From positions 1-64,000 of the forward strand of contig CAKSUQ010000001.1 in assembly GCA_934502625.1 (NCBI GenBank): a DNA stretch of 64,000 nucleotides. Reading direction: 5' to 3'. Source of the stretch: an uncultured Gemmiger sp. (GTDB taxonomy: Bacteria > Bacillota > Clostridia > Oscillospirales > Ruminococcaceae). Positions 33,784-41,074 of the stretch are shown here, in pieces (the first letter of the stretch is position 1; each line of letters starts with the position of its first letter). The position numbers and the translations under genes are program-made. Below the pieces are notes generated by a model that was not told where the DNA came from, did no database searches, and worked only from the letters and a program-made list of their open reading frames with translations.

Positions 33784-33906
33784 ATGTCCGTTCTTATCCG
33801 TCCTCAATTGCCACCTAAACATGGCCGCCGGAAACGTCCCAAAAACCGGATTGTAAAACGTTCCAGCACGTTTTTGTGCAATTTACTACTTGAATTACAA
33901 CCGTAA
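33784..33906 (+). CDS. Basic 40-residue microprotein
   Basis: A short frame with a strong ribosome site (AAGGGAGG, 9 bases before ATG). It reads MSVLIRPQLPPKHGRRKRPK and then a basic, hydrophobic tail to 40 residues. The cluster GRRKRPKNR could bind nucleic acid. No family recognised. It appears to be the first gene of a two-gene plus-strand unit aimed at the repressor gene. Confidence 0.5.
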   Translation: MSVLIRPQLPPKHGRRKRPKNRIVKRSSTFLCNLLLELQP

Positions 33907-33960
33907 GTGGTATATAGTTGTTTTTATAAACAGCGGCTATATATAAAAAGGAGAACGACC

Positions 33961-34065
33961 ATGACCCAACTCGAAAAAATCAGGATTGCGGCAGACGATC
34001 TAACCGACGAAGAACTTCAGGAAGTCCTTCTATACATTCAATCAATTAAACAGAATCCCGCCTAG
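33961..34065 (+). CDS. 34-residue microprotein resembling the repressor C-terminus
   Basis: A short frame with AAAAGGAG 8 bases before ATG. Its part DLTDEELQEVLLYIQSIK aligns with DLTDAEREDILKYIAYVK at the end of the adjacent repressor: 9 identities in 18 plus three conservative changes. It is convergent with the repressor gene and overlaps its last 20 bases. If that repressor helix makes the dimer contact, this peptide could compete for it. This is an inference; the helix is also a common short motif in phage regulators. Confidence 0.55.
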   Translation: MTQLEKIRIAADDLTDEELQEVLLYIQSIKQNPA

Positions 34066-34369
34066 ACTTTACATAAGCTATATACTTGAGAATGTCTTCC
34101 CGCTCTGCATCAGTAAGGTCTACGCACTCTCTGGCTACGATTTCCCCATTGCTTTCTGCAATGGGGCTTTCTTTTTGTCCGCCGTTTAATAGGTAGTCTG
34201 TCGTAACGCCGAAATACTCGGCTATTTTTTGCAGCTGCGCTGCCTGCGGGCTGGTTCCTTTATTTTTCCAAACGGAAACGGTTCCCTTATTTATCCCCAT
34301 TTCCAACGCCGCGCGGCTGCAAGTCACATTATGTTCTTCGCACAGTTTCTTGTAAGTATCAAAAAACAT
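34046..34369 (-). CDS. cI-like helix-turn-helix repressor
   Basis: A 107-residue XRE-family regulator with the HTH in residues about 8-62 (CSRAALEMGINKGTVSVWKN) and a short C-terminal helix (about 85-105) likely for dimerisation. It has no LexA/CI peptidase domain, so classic RecA-driven self-cleavage is not expected and induction must work otherwise. AGAGGGA precedes the ATG. It is divergent from the Cro-like gene across three operators. Confidence 0.85.
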   Translation of the reverse strand: MFFDTYKKLCEEHNVTCSRAALEMGINKGTVSVWKNKGTSPQAAQLQKIAEYFGVTTDYLLNGGQKESPIAESNGEIVARECVDLTDAEREDILKYIAYVKSRRDSV

Positions 34370-34404
34370 AGTTTTATCCCTCTTCCTTTGTGCATATTGC
34401 CAAA

Positions 34405-34483
34405 GTCTAAAAAGATAGACAAAACCCCTTTACAAGTTTAACTAAATAGACTATAATAAAACTGTTGGTTGACAAAGTTAGAC
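34405..34483. promoter_or_regulatory. Three phased 16-bp operators of the lysogeny switch
   Basis: Sites of form GTYKA-N6-TAGAC: GTCTAAAAAGATAGAC (34405-34420), GTTTAACTAAATAGAC (34436-34451) and GTTGACAAAGTTAGAC (34468-34483). Starts are 31 and 32 bp apart, close to three helical turns, so bound dimers face the same side. The layout parallels the lambda right operator. The first site is a perfect palindrome in its half-sites. Confidence 0.8.
34429..34457 (+). promoter_or_regulatory. Early (PR-like) promoter of the lytic operon
   Basis: TTTACA (34429-34434), 17-bp spacer, TATAAT (34452-34457). The middle operator (34436-34451) fills the spacer almost exactly, so repressor binding there would shut off early transcription. 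Confidence 0.85.
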
Positions 34484-34573
34484 CCTTGTATCGGTGGTTT
34501 GATTCTAGCACCTTCATTCTATCACAAGAGTTTAAGAAAATCAACAAATTCTGTTGAAAGGAGATAAGTTTGT

Positions 34574-34768
34574 ATGTCTGAACAATGGATCGCGGATATT
34601 GTCGGCAAAATGCACATTCACCGTATCCGCCAACAGGATGTTGCAAAGGCTCTTTCGGTCACGCCGGAGTACGTCAGCGCCATCCTCAACGGCCACCGTT
34701 CCCCAGCTGGCGCACAGCAGCGCTTCGAGCAAGCCGTCGCTGACATCATCGCCGAAAGAAAGGAGTAA
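34574..34768 (+). CDS. Cro-like HTH protein
   Basis: A 64-residue XRE-type protein: HRIRQQDVAKALSVTPEYVS is a clear helix-turn-helix, with almost nothing outside it, as in Cro. AAAGGAG precedes the ATG. It is the first gene of the early operon and probably binds the same operators as the repressor. Confidence 0.8.
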   Translation: MSEQWIADIVGKMHIHRIRQQDVAKALSVTPEYVSAILNGHRSPAGAQQRFEQAVADIIAERKE

Positions 34769-34772
34769 CCCC

Positions 34773-34970
34773 ATGCCCCGCGAAAAGCCCCTATACCGTG
34801 ACACCCTTGTCACCGTCCGCGCCCGCGCTGCCGAGCTTTACCCCGGCGAAATGCTTTTCGGCCCCGTGAAGGTTGCAAAGATTCTCGGCCGCTCCCGCAG
34901 CTGGGTCTGGATGCACTACGGCAGCATCCGCAACATGACCTGCGAGCAGATCGCAAGCCTTATCAGCTGA
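34773..34970 (+). CDS. Small DNA-binding protein, excisionase-like
   Basis: A 65-residue protein; GPVKVAKILGRSRSWVWMHY resembles a winged-helix/MerR-type recognition region used by excisionases and small phage regulators. AAAGGAG precedes the ATG, 4 bases after the Cro-like gene. An excisionase role is plausible but unproven. Confidence 0.6.
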   Translation: MPREKPLYRDTLVTVRARAAELYPGEMLFGPVKVAKILGRSRSWVWMHYGSIRNMTCEQIASLIS

Positions 34971-34976
34971 CTACCA

Positions 34977-35290
34977 GCAACGGCTTTGCCCCGCAGCGCG
35001 TGGCAACGGCATTGCAATGTGAAGCGTAGCCTATCACCGCAACCCGTCGCATCGGCAAGGATTGTTGTGCAGTGCATCGGCGTGGCAGGGCGGGGCTGCG
35101 CAGTGCAACGGCGTAGCAATGAGGTTCAATGCGTTGGCACTGATTAGCTTTTCAATGGATAGCAACAGCACAGTACAGTAACTCGCAGCGAAGGCAAAGA
35201 AAATCCTTGCAGAGGAATAGCTCAGCACCGTTACGCAAGGGAATGGCAACGGCATGGCAAAGCGTTGCACTGCGGCACGCCGCAACGGAA
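34977..35290. repeat. Repeat-rich non-coding field, degenerate GCAACGGC motif
   Basis: Between the excisionase-like gene and the gene at 35341 there is no convincing frame. GCAACGGC occurs at 34977, 35003, 35105 and 35246, GCATCGGC at 35049 and 35074, and a shortened GCAACGGA at 35282. Several copies continue as N3-GCAA (GCAACGGCATTGCAATG, GCAACGGCGTAGCAATG, GCAACGGCATGGCAAAG). Spacing is irregular. GTGCAA/TTGCAC and GCAAAG/CGTTGC fragments are shuffled between copies. It could be a replication origin, a packaging or regulatory region, or a transcribed RNA. The stretch begins right after the stop at 34970 and ends at the ribosome site at about 35325. Confidence 0.65.
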
Positions 35291-35340
35291 AAGCAACCGA
35301 CCCCGCAACCGAAAAATCAAAAACAGGAGGAAATCACCCC

Positions 35341-35943
35341 ATGAAAATCCATATCACTCTTTTAGAAGAAGTTCTCGGCTCTTCTCCCAGCAATGAAGAC
35401 CTGCTCGCCACTTATATCGCTTCAAAAGCACCTACAACCGACCTCTCCGCCGAAGAAGTCGACAACATCAAGGCACAGAACGCCGAAGACAGAATTACCG
35501 TCTTCCCTAAAACTGCCAGTGGCACGCCATTCTTGTACGACTATCAGGTCAAGGGAATGCTCAAGGACAGCTGCAAGATGCTGGCGAAGGCGGGAAAGGC
35601 AGGATATGCGGGCGGCAAAGCCTGCGCCGCGCTCAAGGCGTATAAACAGGCCATCGACGGCTTGATTTTCGTCTACCCGCGCGAGATTCCCTACGATCTG
35701 CACGACATGAAGATGGATTTTTGCGAGCGACCTCTTCGCGCCCAGACCCCGCTTGGCGAACGCGTCAGCATCGCCAAAAGCGAGAGCGTGCCCGCCGGGT
35801 CTACGGCAGAATTCGAAATCGAATGTCTTGACCCGAAACTGGAAGATATGGTTCGCGAATGCCTAGACTACGGCGCAAAGCGCGGTCTCGGCCAGTGGCG
35901 AAACTCTGGTAAGGGTCGATTCAACTGGGAAGAAATTAAATGA
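35341..35943 (+). CDS. Phage protein of unknown function with RAMP-like glycine loop
   Basis: A 200-residue protein. Near the C-terminus (residues 182-194) is GLGQWRNSGKGRF, a glycine-rich loop like that of RAMP-superfamily RNA-binding proteins (Cas5/6/7 type). The stretch FLYDYQVKGMLKDSCKML has the place and look of the S-x-K-G helix start in Cas7-like proteins. A mixed alpha/beta pattern fits an RRM-like fold. No CRISPR array or other cas gene is near. AGGAGG precedes the ATG. Related phage proteins are, as far as I know, uncharacterised; RNA binding is only inferred. Confidence 0.6.
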   Translation: MKIHITLLEEVLGSSPSNEDLLATYIASKAPTTDLSAEEVDNIKAQNAEDRITVFPKTASGTPFLYDYQVKGMLKDSCKMLAKAGKAGYAGGKACAALKAYKQAIDGLIFVYPREIPYDLHDMKMDFCERPLRAQTPLGERVSIAKSESVPAGSTAEFEIECLDPKLEDMVRECLDYGAKRGLGQWRNSGKGRFNWEEIK

Positions 35944-35961
35944 CCACCGCAAACAAAAAAC

Positions 35962-35991
35962 GCCGCCCCGGTGCTGGAACACCGCGACGGC
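35962..35991 (+). promoter_or_regulatory. Leader hairpin before the small membrane protein gene
   Basis: 12-base arms (GCCGCCCCGGTG / CACCGCGACGGC, two mismatches) around a 6-base loop, 23 bases before the ATG at 36015 and followed by AAAGGA. It may protect mRNA or shape translation of this gene. Confidence 0.45.
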
Positions 35992-36014
35992 CTCGAAGAA
36001 AGGATTCATACAAG

Positions 36015-36197
36015 ATGAACAACCATAGTATACCACTTTCCCGCCGCGCCGTCAATCTCGCCGCCACCGCCGCCCTCGTGGCGCTGCTGGCGTCCCTCGG
36101 CACGCTGAACATCCCTGCCATCGTCGGCTCTACGCTGACGCTCAACGCCCTGTGCGGCCTGATTTTGAAGGAGGAATCCACACATGAAAATGTATAA
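36015..36197 (+). CDS. Small membrane protein, unknown
   Basis: A 60-residue protein with two adjacent hydrophobic stretches (AVNLAATAALVALLASL and IPAIVGSTLTLNALCGLIL). The ATG at 36015 has AAGGA 10 bases upstream. A longer version from 35940 is possible by ATGA overlap with the previous gene but would translate the hairpin region into a basic stretch. Function unknown. Confidence 0.55.
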   Translation: MNNHSIPLSRRAVNLAATAALVALLASLGTLNIPAIVGSTLTLNALCGLILKEESTHENV

Positions 36198-37056
36198 AGG
36201 CTTCGATAAAAACCTGAAATGCCGTGACTTCCAGTACGAAATCGGTAAAACCTACGAAGAACCCACCGCCGATCTGTGCAAAAGCGGCTTCCACGCCTGC
36301 GAGTATCCGCTAGATGTGCTTGAATACTACGCCCCCGGCGACATGAGCCGCTACTGCGAAGTAGACCTTGACGATGTGAGCGATGAAAAAAGCAGCGATG
36401 ACAGCAAACGTTGCGGCAAAAAAATTGCTGTGAAAGCAGAAATCGGCATTGCTGGGCTTGTAAAAGCTGCCGTTGCGTACACGATGGAGAAAACCATTCC
36501 GGAAGAATCTGAACATGCTACCGGCACGCGGGGCGCTGCATCTGCTACCGGCACGCGGGGCGCTGCATCTGCTACCGGCACGCGGGGCGCTGCATCTGCT
36601 ACCGGCACGCAGGGCGCTGCATCTGCTACCGGCTGGCAGGGCGCTGCATCTGCTACCGGCGAGCAGGGCGCTGCATCTGCTACCGGCGAGCAGGGCGCTG
36701 CATCTGCTACCGGCGAGCAGGGCGCTGCATCTGCTACCGGCTGGCAGGGCGCTGCATCTGCTACCGGCACGCGGGGCGCTGCATCTGCTACCGGCTGGCA
36801 GGGCGCTGCATCTGCTACCGGCGAGCAGGGCGCTGCATCTGCTACTGGTAAAGAAAGCGTTGCTGCTGCGCTCGGCATTGATAGTAAAGCAACAGGCGCT
36901 TTAGGATGCTGGATTATTTTGGCAGAATGGGCAAAAGATGATGAATACAACTGGCATCGCGAAGAGGTGCAGTGTTTTAAGGTTGACGGCGAAACCGTCA
37001 AGGCGAATACATGGTACAAGCTGATTAACGGTCAGCTCGTAGAGGTTCCCGAATGA
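36184..37056 (+). CDS. DUF7666-like phage protein with 12 ATGxxGAAS repeats
   Basis: A 290-residue protein. The N-terminal part (about 1-105: MYKGFDKNLKCRDFQYEIGK, SGFHACEYPLDVLEYY) matches a family common in gut phages. Then come 12 exact-length 9-residue units ATGxxGAAS and a C-terminal part with GALGCWIILAEW and a closing TWYKLINGQLVEVPE. The repeats probably form a solenoid like trimeric adhesin heads. Only repeat positions 4-5 vary (TR, TQ, WQ, EQ). AGGAGG precedes the ATG. Function unknown; expressed with early genes. Confidence 0.75.
   Translation: MKMYKGFDKNLKCRDFQYEIGKTYEEPTADLCKSGFHACEYPLDVLEYYAPGDMSRYCEVDLDDVSDEKSSDDSKRCGKKIAVKAEIGIAGLVKAAVAYTMEKTIPEESEHATGTRGAASATGTRGAASATGTRGAASATGTQGAASATGWQGAASATGEQGAASATGEQGAASATGEQGAASATGWQGAASATGTRGAASATGWQGAASATGEQGAASATGKESVAAALGIDSKATGALGCWIILAEWAKDDEYNWHREEVQCFKVDGETVKANTWYKLINGQLVEVPE
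36517..36840 (+). repeat. Twelve tandem 27-bp repeats within a coding region
   Basis: Twelve contiguous units. Twenty-one of 27 bases are identical in all units and all changes fall in one 6-base window (acgcgg, acgcag, tggcag, gagcag). A thirteenth degenerate unit begins at 36841. Such identity implies recent expansion or ongoing exchange among units. Confidence 0.95.
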
Positions 37057-37283
37057 CCCCCTTCTGGGGGCATCAGGACAACCCCTTCCCGCCGGAGGAA
37101 CCCGCTTTCCCGCGCTGCCCCGTCTGCGGCGCAGAATGTGAATCCATCTACCTGATTCGCACCGCCAACCACGACACCGAAATCTTCGGCTGCGATATAT
37201 GCTATAACCCCGACGACTATCCCGGCGAGGACGTCGCCAAATCCGACCCGTGGGAAGAACCTCGCTGTATGGAGGACTATTAA
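37053..37283 (+). CDS. Small zinc-ribbon protein, unknown
   Basis: A 76-residue acidic protein with two cysteine pairs, CPVCGAEC and CDIC, likely binding zinc. It starts by ATGA overlap with the preceding gene. No family recognised. Confidence 0.65.
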   Translation: MTPFWGHQDNPFPPEEPAFPRCPVCGAECESIYLIRTANHDTEIFGCDICYNPDDYPGEDVAKSDPWEEPRCMEDY

Positions 37284-37284
37284 C

Positions 37285-37617
37285 ATGACCATTGACGACA
37301 TCCGCGCCTTTCAGCAGGCGCATAACCTTATCCGTGACCGGCGCTGTTCGGGGATTATCCCCACAGCAACCGGCATTTCCGCCGCCTATTTCAATGCGGT
37401 GCAGGATGCCCGCCGCATCTATGCCGAGAGCATCGGTGCGTTCGTCCCGCTGCTTGCGGTACGACGCTACGGCCTGAACTACACTTATTTCAAGGTCGAT
37501 GATACCCGCGTTTACTTCGCCGATTTTAAAACGCGCATCATCGGCATCGCCCCGCCGCCTGCGGCCTGCTACCGCATCCACCTTACCACCCCAGACCCGG
37601 AAGGAGAAACTATCTGA
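37285..37617 (+). CDS. Phage hypothetical protein
   Basis: A 110-residue soluble protein with no motif I recognise. It sits between coupled early genes, 1 base after one and overlapping the next by one base (TGATG), which supports it being real. Confidence 0.6.
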   Translation: MTIDDIRAFQQAHNLIRDRRCSGIIPTATGISAAYFNAVQDARRIYAESIGAFVPLLAVRRYGLNYTYFKVDDTRVYFADFKTRIIGIAPPPAACYRIHLTTPDPEGETI

Positions 37618-38231
37618 TGAGCATCTTTGAAACCCTGAACGCCGTCAACGTGAACGGCCACACCGAAAAGAAAAACGGCTTGACCTATCTTTCGTGGGCT
37701 TGGGCATGGGCGGAGGTCAAAAAAGCCTACCCCGACGCCATCTACACCATCTACGAGACCCCCACTGGCTGCATCTACTGGACGGACGGCCGCACTTGCT
37801 GGGTCAAGACCGGCGTCACGATCAACGGGCTGGAACACATCGAATACCTGCCCGTTATGGACTTCCGCAACGCCGCTATCCCCGCCGAGAAGGTCACCAG
37901 CACCGACGTCAACAAGGCCATCCAGCGCAGCTTGACGAAAGCCTGCGCGCGGCATGGTCTCGGCCTGTACATCTACGCGGGGGAAGATTTGCCCGAATCC
38001 GCGCAGGGCCTAGACCAGACCGACCCCAAGCAGGAAAAGCCAAACCCCGCCGCCGCCCGCCTCGCCGCCCGCGCCGAGTGCCAGCGGGCTGTCAAAGCCT
38101 ACTGCCAGAAGAACAACGCCGATGAAAATGACGCGTGGAAGCTCATCGCAGAAACCATCGGCAAACCCTCTAAGGACTTCACCGCAGAGGATTGGAAGCA
38201 GGGTCAGCAGATTGCAGAGGCTTGGAAATGA
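37617..38231 (+). CDS. Sak-type single-strand annealing protein (DUF1071)
   Basis: A 204-residue recombinase. The N-terminus FETLNAVNVNGHTEKKNG followed by LTYLSWAWAWAEVKKAYPDA is typical of the DUF1071/Sak family, which anneals complementary single strands during phage recombination. The C-terminal part after residue 125 is charged and probably flexible. It lies with NinB-like, HNH-like and SSB genes, a normal recombination set. Confidence 0.85.
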   Translation: MSIFETLNAVNVNGHTEKKNGLTYLSWAWAWAEVKKAYPDAIYTIYETPTGCIYWTDGRTCWVKTGVTINGLEHIEYLPVMDFRNAAIPAEKVTSTDVNKAIQRSLTKACARHGLGLYIYAGEDLPESAQGLDQTDPKQEKPNPAAARLAARAECQRAVKAYCQKNNADENDAWKLIAETIGKPSKDFTAEDWKQGQQIAEAWK

Positions 38232-38779
38232 AGCAACAAATTGCCATCAAGGCCGCAGTTGTTATCGGCAACACAGTAACGTTGGAGTGTTCCCCAGCCG
38301 ACTGCGATAAAGTCCGCGCTGCTATTGATGAAGGTAAGCCCCTTGCCGCCGTCATCGGCACGGCATCCCAGCGCCGCAGCCTCTCGGCCAACGCCTACGC
38401 ATGGACGTTGATGAACCAGCTCGCCGCCAAAATCAACCGCCCTGTGCTGGACATCTACCGTGATTTGATCCGCGACATCGGCGGCAGCTCGGCCATCGCC
38501 ACCATCCGCGCCGACGCCGCCAAAGCCTTTAAATCCGGCTGGGAAAGCAAGGGCGAGGGCTGGCAGGTGCATAAGCTCGATGAAATGACCACCCCGCAGG
38601 GCACTTTCTACAACCTTCAATGCTGGTACGGTTCCAGCCAGTTTGACCCATCCCAGATGCACCGCCTCATTGAACTGATCGTGCAGAAATGCCAGCAGCA
38701 GGGCATTCCCACCATGACCCCGGAAGAAATCGCAAAATTGAAAGGACTGACCGACGATGCGGAAACCTACCCGCAATGA
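38228..38779 (+). CDS. NinB-like recombination protein
   Basis: A 183-residue protein. RSLSANAYAWTLMNQLAAKI and IYRDLIRDIGGSS resemble the NinB/Orf family that helps load recombinases on single-stranded DNA. It starts by ATGA overlap with the annealing protein gene, which supports a joint role. Family assignment is moderate. Confidence 0.6.
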   Translation: MKQQIAIKAAVVIGNTVTLECSPADCDKVRAAIDEGKPLAAVIGTASQRRSLSANAYAWTLMNQLAAKINRPVLDIYRDLIRDIGGSSAIATIRADAAKAFKSGWESKGEGWQVHKLDEMTTPQGTFYNLQCWYGSSQFDPSQMHRLIELIVQKCQQQGIPTMTPEEIAKLKGLTDDAETYPQ

Positions 38780-39104
38780 ATACGGCATCCACCTTGACCG
38801 CAACGGCTACGCGCCTACCATCATCCCCCACATGCCGCTCTGCTGCAACTGCTGCGGCATGTACCGCGAAACCGCCCGGCACGAAATCTTTGGCGGCAGC
38901 CGCCGCGCCGCCAGTAAGGCGCTCGGCTTGTGGGTAAACGTCTGCCCCGCCTGCCATGACGAAATTCATCACGGCAAAAACGCAGCCGCCTTGCAGGCGT
39001 TCTACCACAAGCGCGGCCAGCAGACCGCTATGGCCTACTATCACTGGACGGTCGACGACTTCCGCCGCCGTTTCGGCAAAAACTATCTTGATTCGGAGGA
39101 ATAA
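38757..39104 (+). CDS. HNH-like zinc protein, putative nuclease
   Basis: A 115-residue protein with CCNCCG, HEIFGGSRR and CPACHDEIHHG. The order of Cys pairs and the EIHHG motif resembles small phage HNH nucleases that act on branched DNA. It overlaps the end of the previous gene by 23 bases. Confidence 0.65.
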   Translation: MRKPTRNEYGIHLDRNGYAPTIIPHMPLCCNCCGMYRETARHEIFGGSRRAASKALGLWVNVCPACHDEIHHGKNAAALQAFYHKRGQQTAMAYYHWTVDDFRRRFGKNYLDSEE

Positions 39105-39107
39105 TCC

Positions 39108-39569
39108 ATGTTAAACGTTGTCGCTATTATGGGTCGCCTTGCCGCCGACCCGCAGCTCAAAACCACAACCAGCGGCAAATCCGTCGCATCGTTCCGCATC
39201 GCGAACGATTCCGGCTATAAAAACGCCGACGGCAGCAGCCAGACGAACTGGCTGGATGTCGTGGCGTGGGGCAAAACCGCTGAATTTGTCTGCAAGTATT
39301 TTCCCAAAGGCTCCCTCATTGCCATTGATGGCCGTCTGCAATCCCGTACTTATCAGGACAAGAACGGCCAGAACCGCACCGTCGTCGAGATCGTCGCCAA
39401 CAACGCGAATTTTGCGGGCTCTAAAGAATCCGCTCCTGTAGGTGGCGGCGTCCCCGACGCCCCGCGTTCCTCTGCCCCCCGCACCAAAGGCGAGCCGGAT
39501 GTCTCCTACTCCTCCGGCCAGAATGATGACTTTGCCCTCATCGAGGATGACGGCGACCTGCCGTTCTGA
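39108..39569 (+). CDS. ssb: Single-stranded DNA-binding protein
   Basis: A 153-residue SSB: OB-fold in residues 1-105 (VAIMGRLAADPQLKTTTSGK, WLDVVAWGKTAEFV), a flexible linker, and the acidic tail DDGDLPF used to recruit partner enzymes. Typical phage-encoded SSB. Confidence 0.95.
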   Translation: MLNVVAIMGRLAADPQLKTTTSGKSVASFRIANDSGYKNADGSSQTNWLDVVAWGKTAEFVCKYFPKGSLIAIDGRLQSRTYQDKNGQNRTVVEIVANNANFAGSKESAPVGGGVPDAPRSSAPRTKGEPDVSYSSGQNDDFALIEDDGDLPF

Positions 39570-39578
39570 GGTGTCGCC

Positions 39579-39821
39579 ATGAACGATGAAAAAGAAAAAA
39601 AAGCCTGCATCCCTTCCCAGATTGAACAGATTCTCGCGGTGCTGGAATCCGGCGGTTCGCTAACGGCGCTTGACGCCCTCGAAGATTTCGGGTGCAGCCG
39701 CCTTGCCTCCCGCATCTCAGATTTGAAGCGGCAGGGCTACCCCGTCACTTCCCGCATGGTGCAGCGCCGCAATCGCTATGGCCGCCTGTGCCGCGTCGCG
39801 GAGTATTACATGGAGGTGTAG
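39579..39821 (+). CDS. Small winged-helix-like protein
   Basis: An 80-residue protein; SLTALDALEDFGCSRLASRI followed by DLKRQGYPV looks like a winged-helix fold common in phage early regions. Function unknown. Confidence 0.6.
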   Translation: MNDEKEKKACIPSQIEQILAVLESGGSLTALDALEDFGCSRLASRISDLKRQGYPVTSRMVQRRNRYGRLCRVAEYYMEV

Positions 39822-39824
39822 CGG

Positions 39825-40547
39825 ATGGAAAGGAAAGGCTTTTTCTGCTATAACAGCTGGCTAAAAGCACTTGAACCCTTCGGAGATGCTGAGAGAGGCC
39901 GGATATGGACTGCCTTGCTGGAATACAGCAACGGTTTGGCGATTGACGGACACTCCAGTGGCAACGAACGGTTCATTCTCCCCATGCTTATAGACCAGAT
40001 TGACCGCGACACAGAAAAACGCGAACAGTTCGTAGAAAAGCAGCGGGAAAACGGGTCAAAGGGTGGCAGACCTAAAAAAGCCAGCGAAAGCCAACAAAAC
40101 CCAGAAAACCCACTGCAAGCCAAAAAAGCCATAGATAAAGACAAGAACAAGGATAAAGATAAAGATATTCCTGCTACTGCTACCGCGCCCGCGCAAAGTG
40201 TGATCTATTCGCCAGATTTTGCCGCCTGCATCCAGCGCTATGAGCAGAACTGTGGTTCTGTTCCCCGTGCGGTTTCCGACGCGATAAGTACCGCCCTGCT
40301 GAAATTCCCGGCATCCCTTATCTGTCAGGCCATCGACGAAGCTGCCGCCAATAACGCGCGCCGGTGGAGCTATATCTCCAAAATCCTTGACCGCTGCGAG
40401 CAGCAGGGAATTTATACCGTCGATGCCTACCTCGCCGAGAAGGAACGAGCGAAGCCATCGCGCCAAGCTCCCCGGCAGCCGGACGCCGCCGCATCTGCCC
40501 GCGATAAGCTCCGCGCCCTCGCGAAAGGAGTGACCCCCGATGACTGA
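39825..40547 (+). CDS. DnaD-like replication protein with DUF6291 N-terminus
   Basis: A 240-residue protein. Residues 1-90 (NSWLKALEPFGDAERGRIWT) match the DUF6291-type helical domain; a charged linker (KDKNKDKDKD) follows; the C-terminal half (AISTALLKFPASLICQAIDE, NARRWSYISKILDR) is the DnaD-like domain that helps load helicase at the phage origin. It is coupled to a G39P-like gene. Confidence 0.8.
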   Translation: MERKGFFCYNSWLKALEPFGDAERGRIWTALLEYSNGLAIDGHSSGNERFILPMLIDQIDRDTEKREQFVEKQRENGSKGGRPKKASESQQNPENPLQAKKAIDKDKNKDKDKDIPATATAPAQSVIYSPDFAACIQRYEQNCGSVPRAVSDAISTALLKFPASLICQAIDEAAANNARRWSYISKILDRCEQQGIYTVDAYLAEKERAKPSRQAPRQPDAAASARDKLRALAKGVTPDD

Positions 40548-40899
40548 ACAGGAAACCGCCATGCTGCTGCTCACCTGCTCGAACTGGTGGCGCAATATCA
40601 TGCGCGGCAGCGAGCCGGAGGAAATGACGCGGGCATGGGCGTCCGCGCTGAAGGATGTCCCCTTTGTGGCTGCCAAAAGCGCCGCCGCCCACCTGGCCGA
40701 GACTATGACCTTCCCGCCCACTGTCGCCGAAATCCGAAAAGCGTCCGCGCAGTTCATGCCAAAGAAAATCGAATCTTTCGAGGTTCTTTTCGCCCGCACC
40801 TGCCACGAATGCCTGCACCTCGACACGCCGCTTTTCCAAAAAATGCAGCGCGGAGAAATCAACCAGCAGGAGGCGCTGAAGCTGCATGCTAAAGTATGA
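40540..40899 (+). CDS. G39P-like helicase loader/inhibitor
   Basis: A 119-residue protein. NIMRGSEPEEMTRAWASAL and MTFPPTVAEIRKASAQF resemble the N-terminal domain of SPP1 G39P-type proteins that bind the replicative helicase. It overlaps the DnaD-like gene by 8 bases, so both probably act at replication start. Confidence 0.65.
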   Translation: MTEQETAMLLLTCSNWWRNIMRGSEPEEMTRAWASALKDVPFVAAKSAAAHLAETMTFPPTVAEIRKASAQFMPKKIESFEVLFARTCHECLHLDTPLFQKMQRGEINQQEALKLHAKV

Positions 40900-41074
40900 A
40901 ATTATAACCTACTCCCGCTCTACCGGCGACATAACGCACTCCAAGCGCCTGTATTCCGCGCGCTGGAACGCCGAAGCCGCCCTGCGCAAGGAAGGTTACA
41001 CCCAAAATCCCCGCCTGCCGGATATATGGTACAGCGAGAAGTACTACGCAAAAGTAAAGGAGATTGTACAGTGA
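40886..41074 (+). CDS. Phage hypothetical protein
   Basis: A 62-residue protein, MLKYEIITYSRSTGDITHSK at the start, no recognised domain. It overlaps genes on both sides, which supports translation. Confidence 0.55.
   Translation: MLKYEIITYSRSTGDITHSKRLYSARWNAEAALRKEGYTQNPRLPDIWYSEKYYAKVKEIVQ

Noticed and set aside
34554-34772. In-frame upstream extension of the excisionase-like gene across the Cro-like gene
   Set aside because: The Cro-like gene in another frame has a strong ribosome site and HTH; the downstream gene has its own AAAGGAG and ATG at 34773.
36517-36840. Tandem repeats considered as a CRISPR array
   Set aside because: Units are contiguous with no spacers, stay in frame and encode a 9-residue protein repeat.
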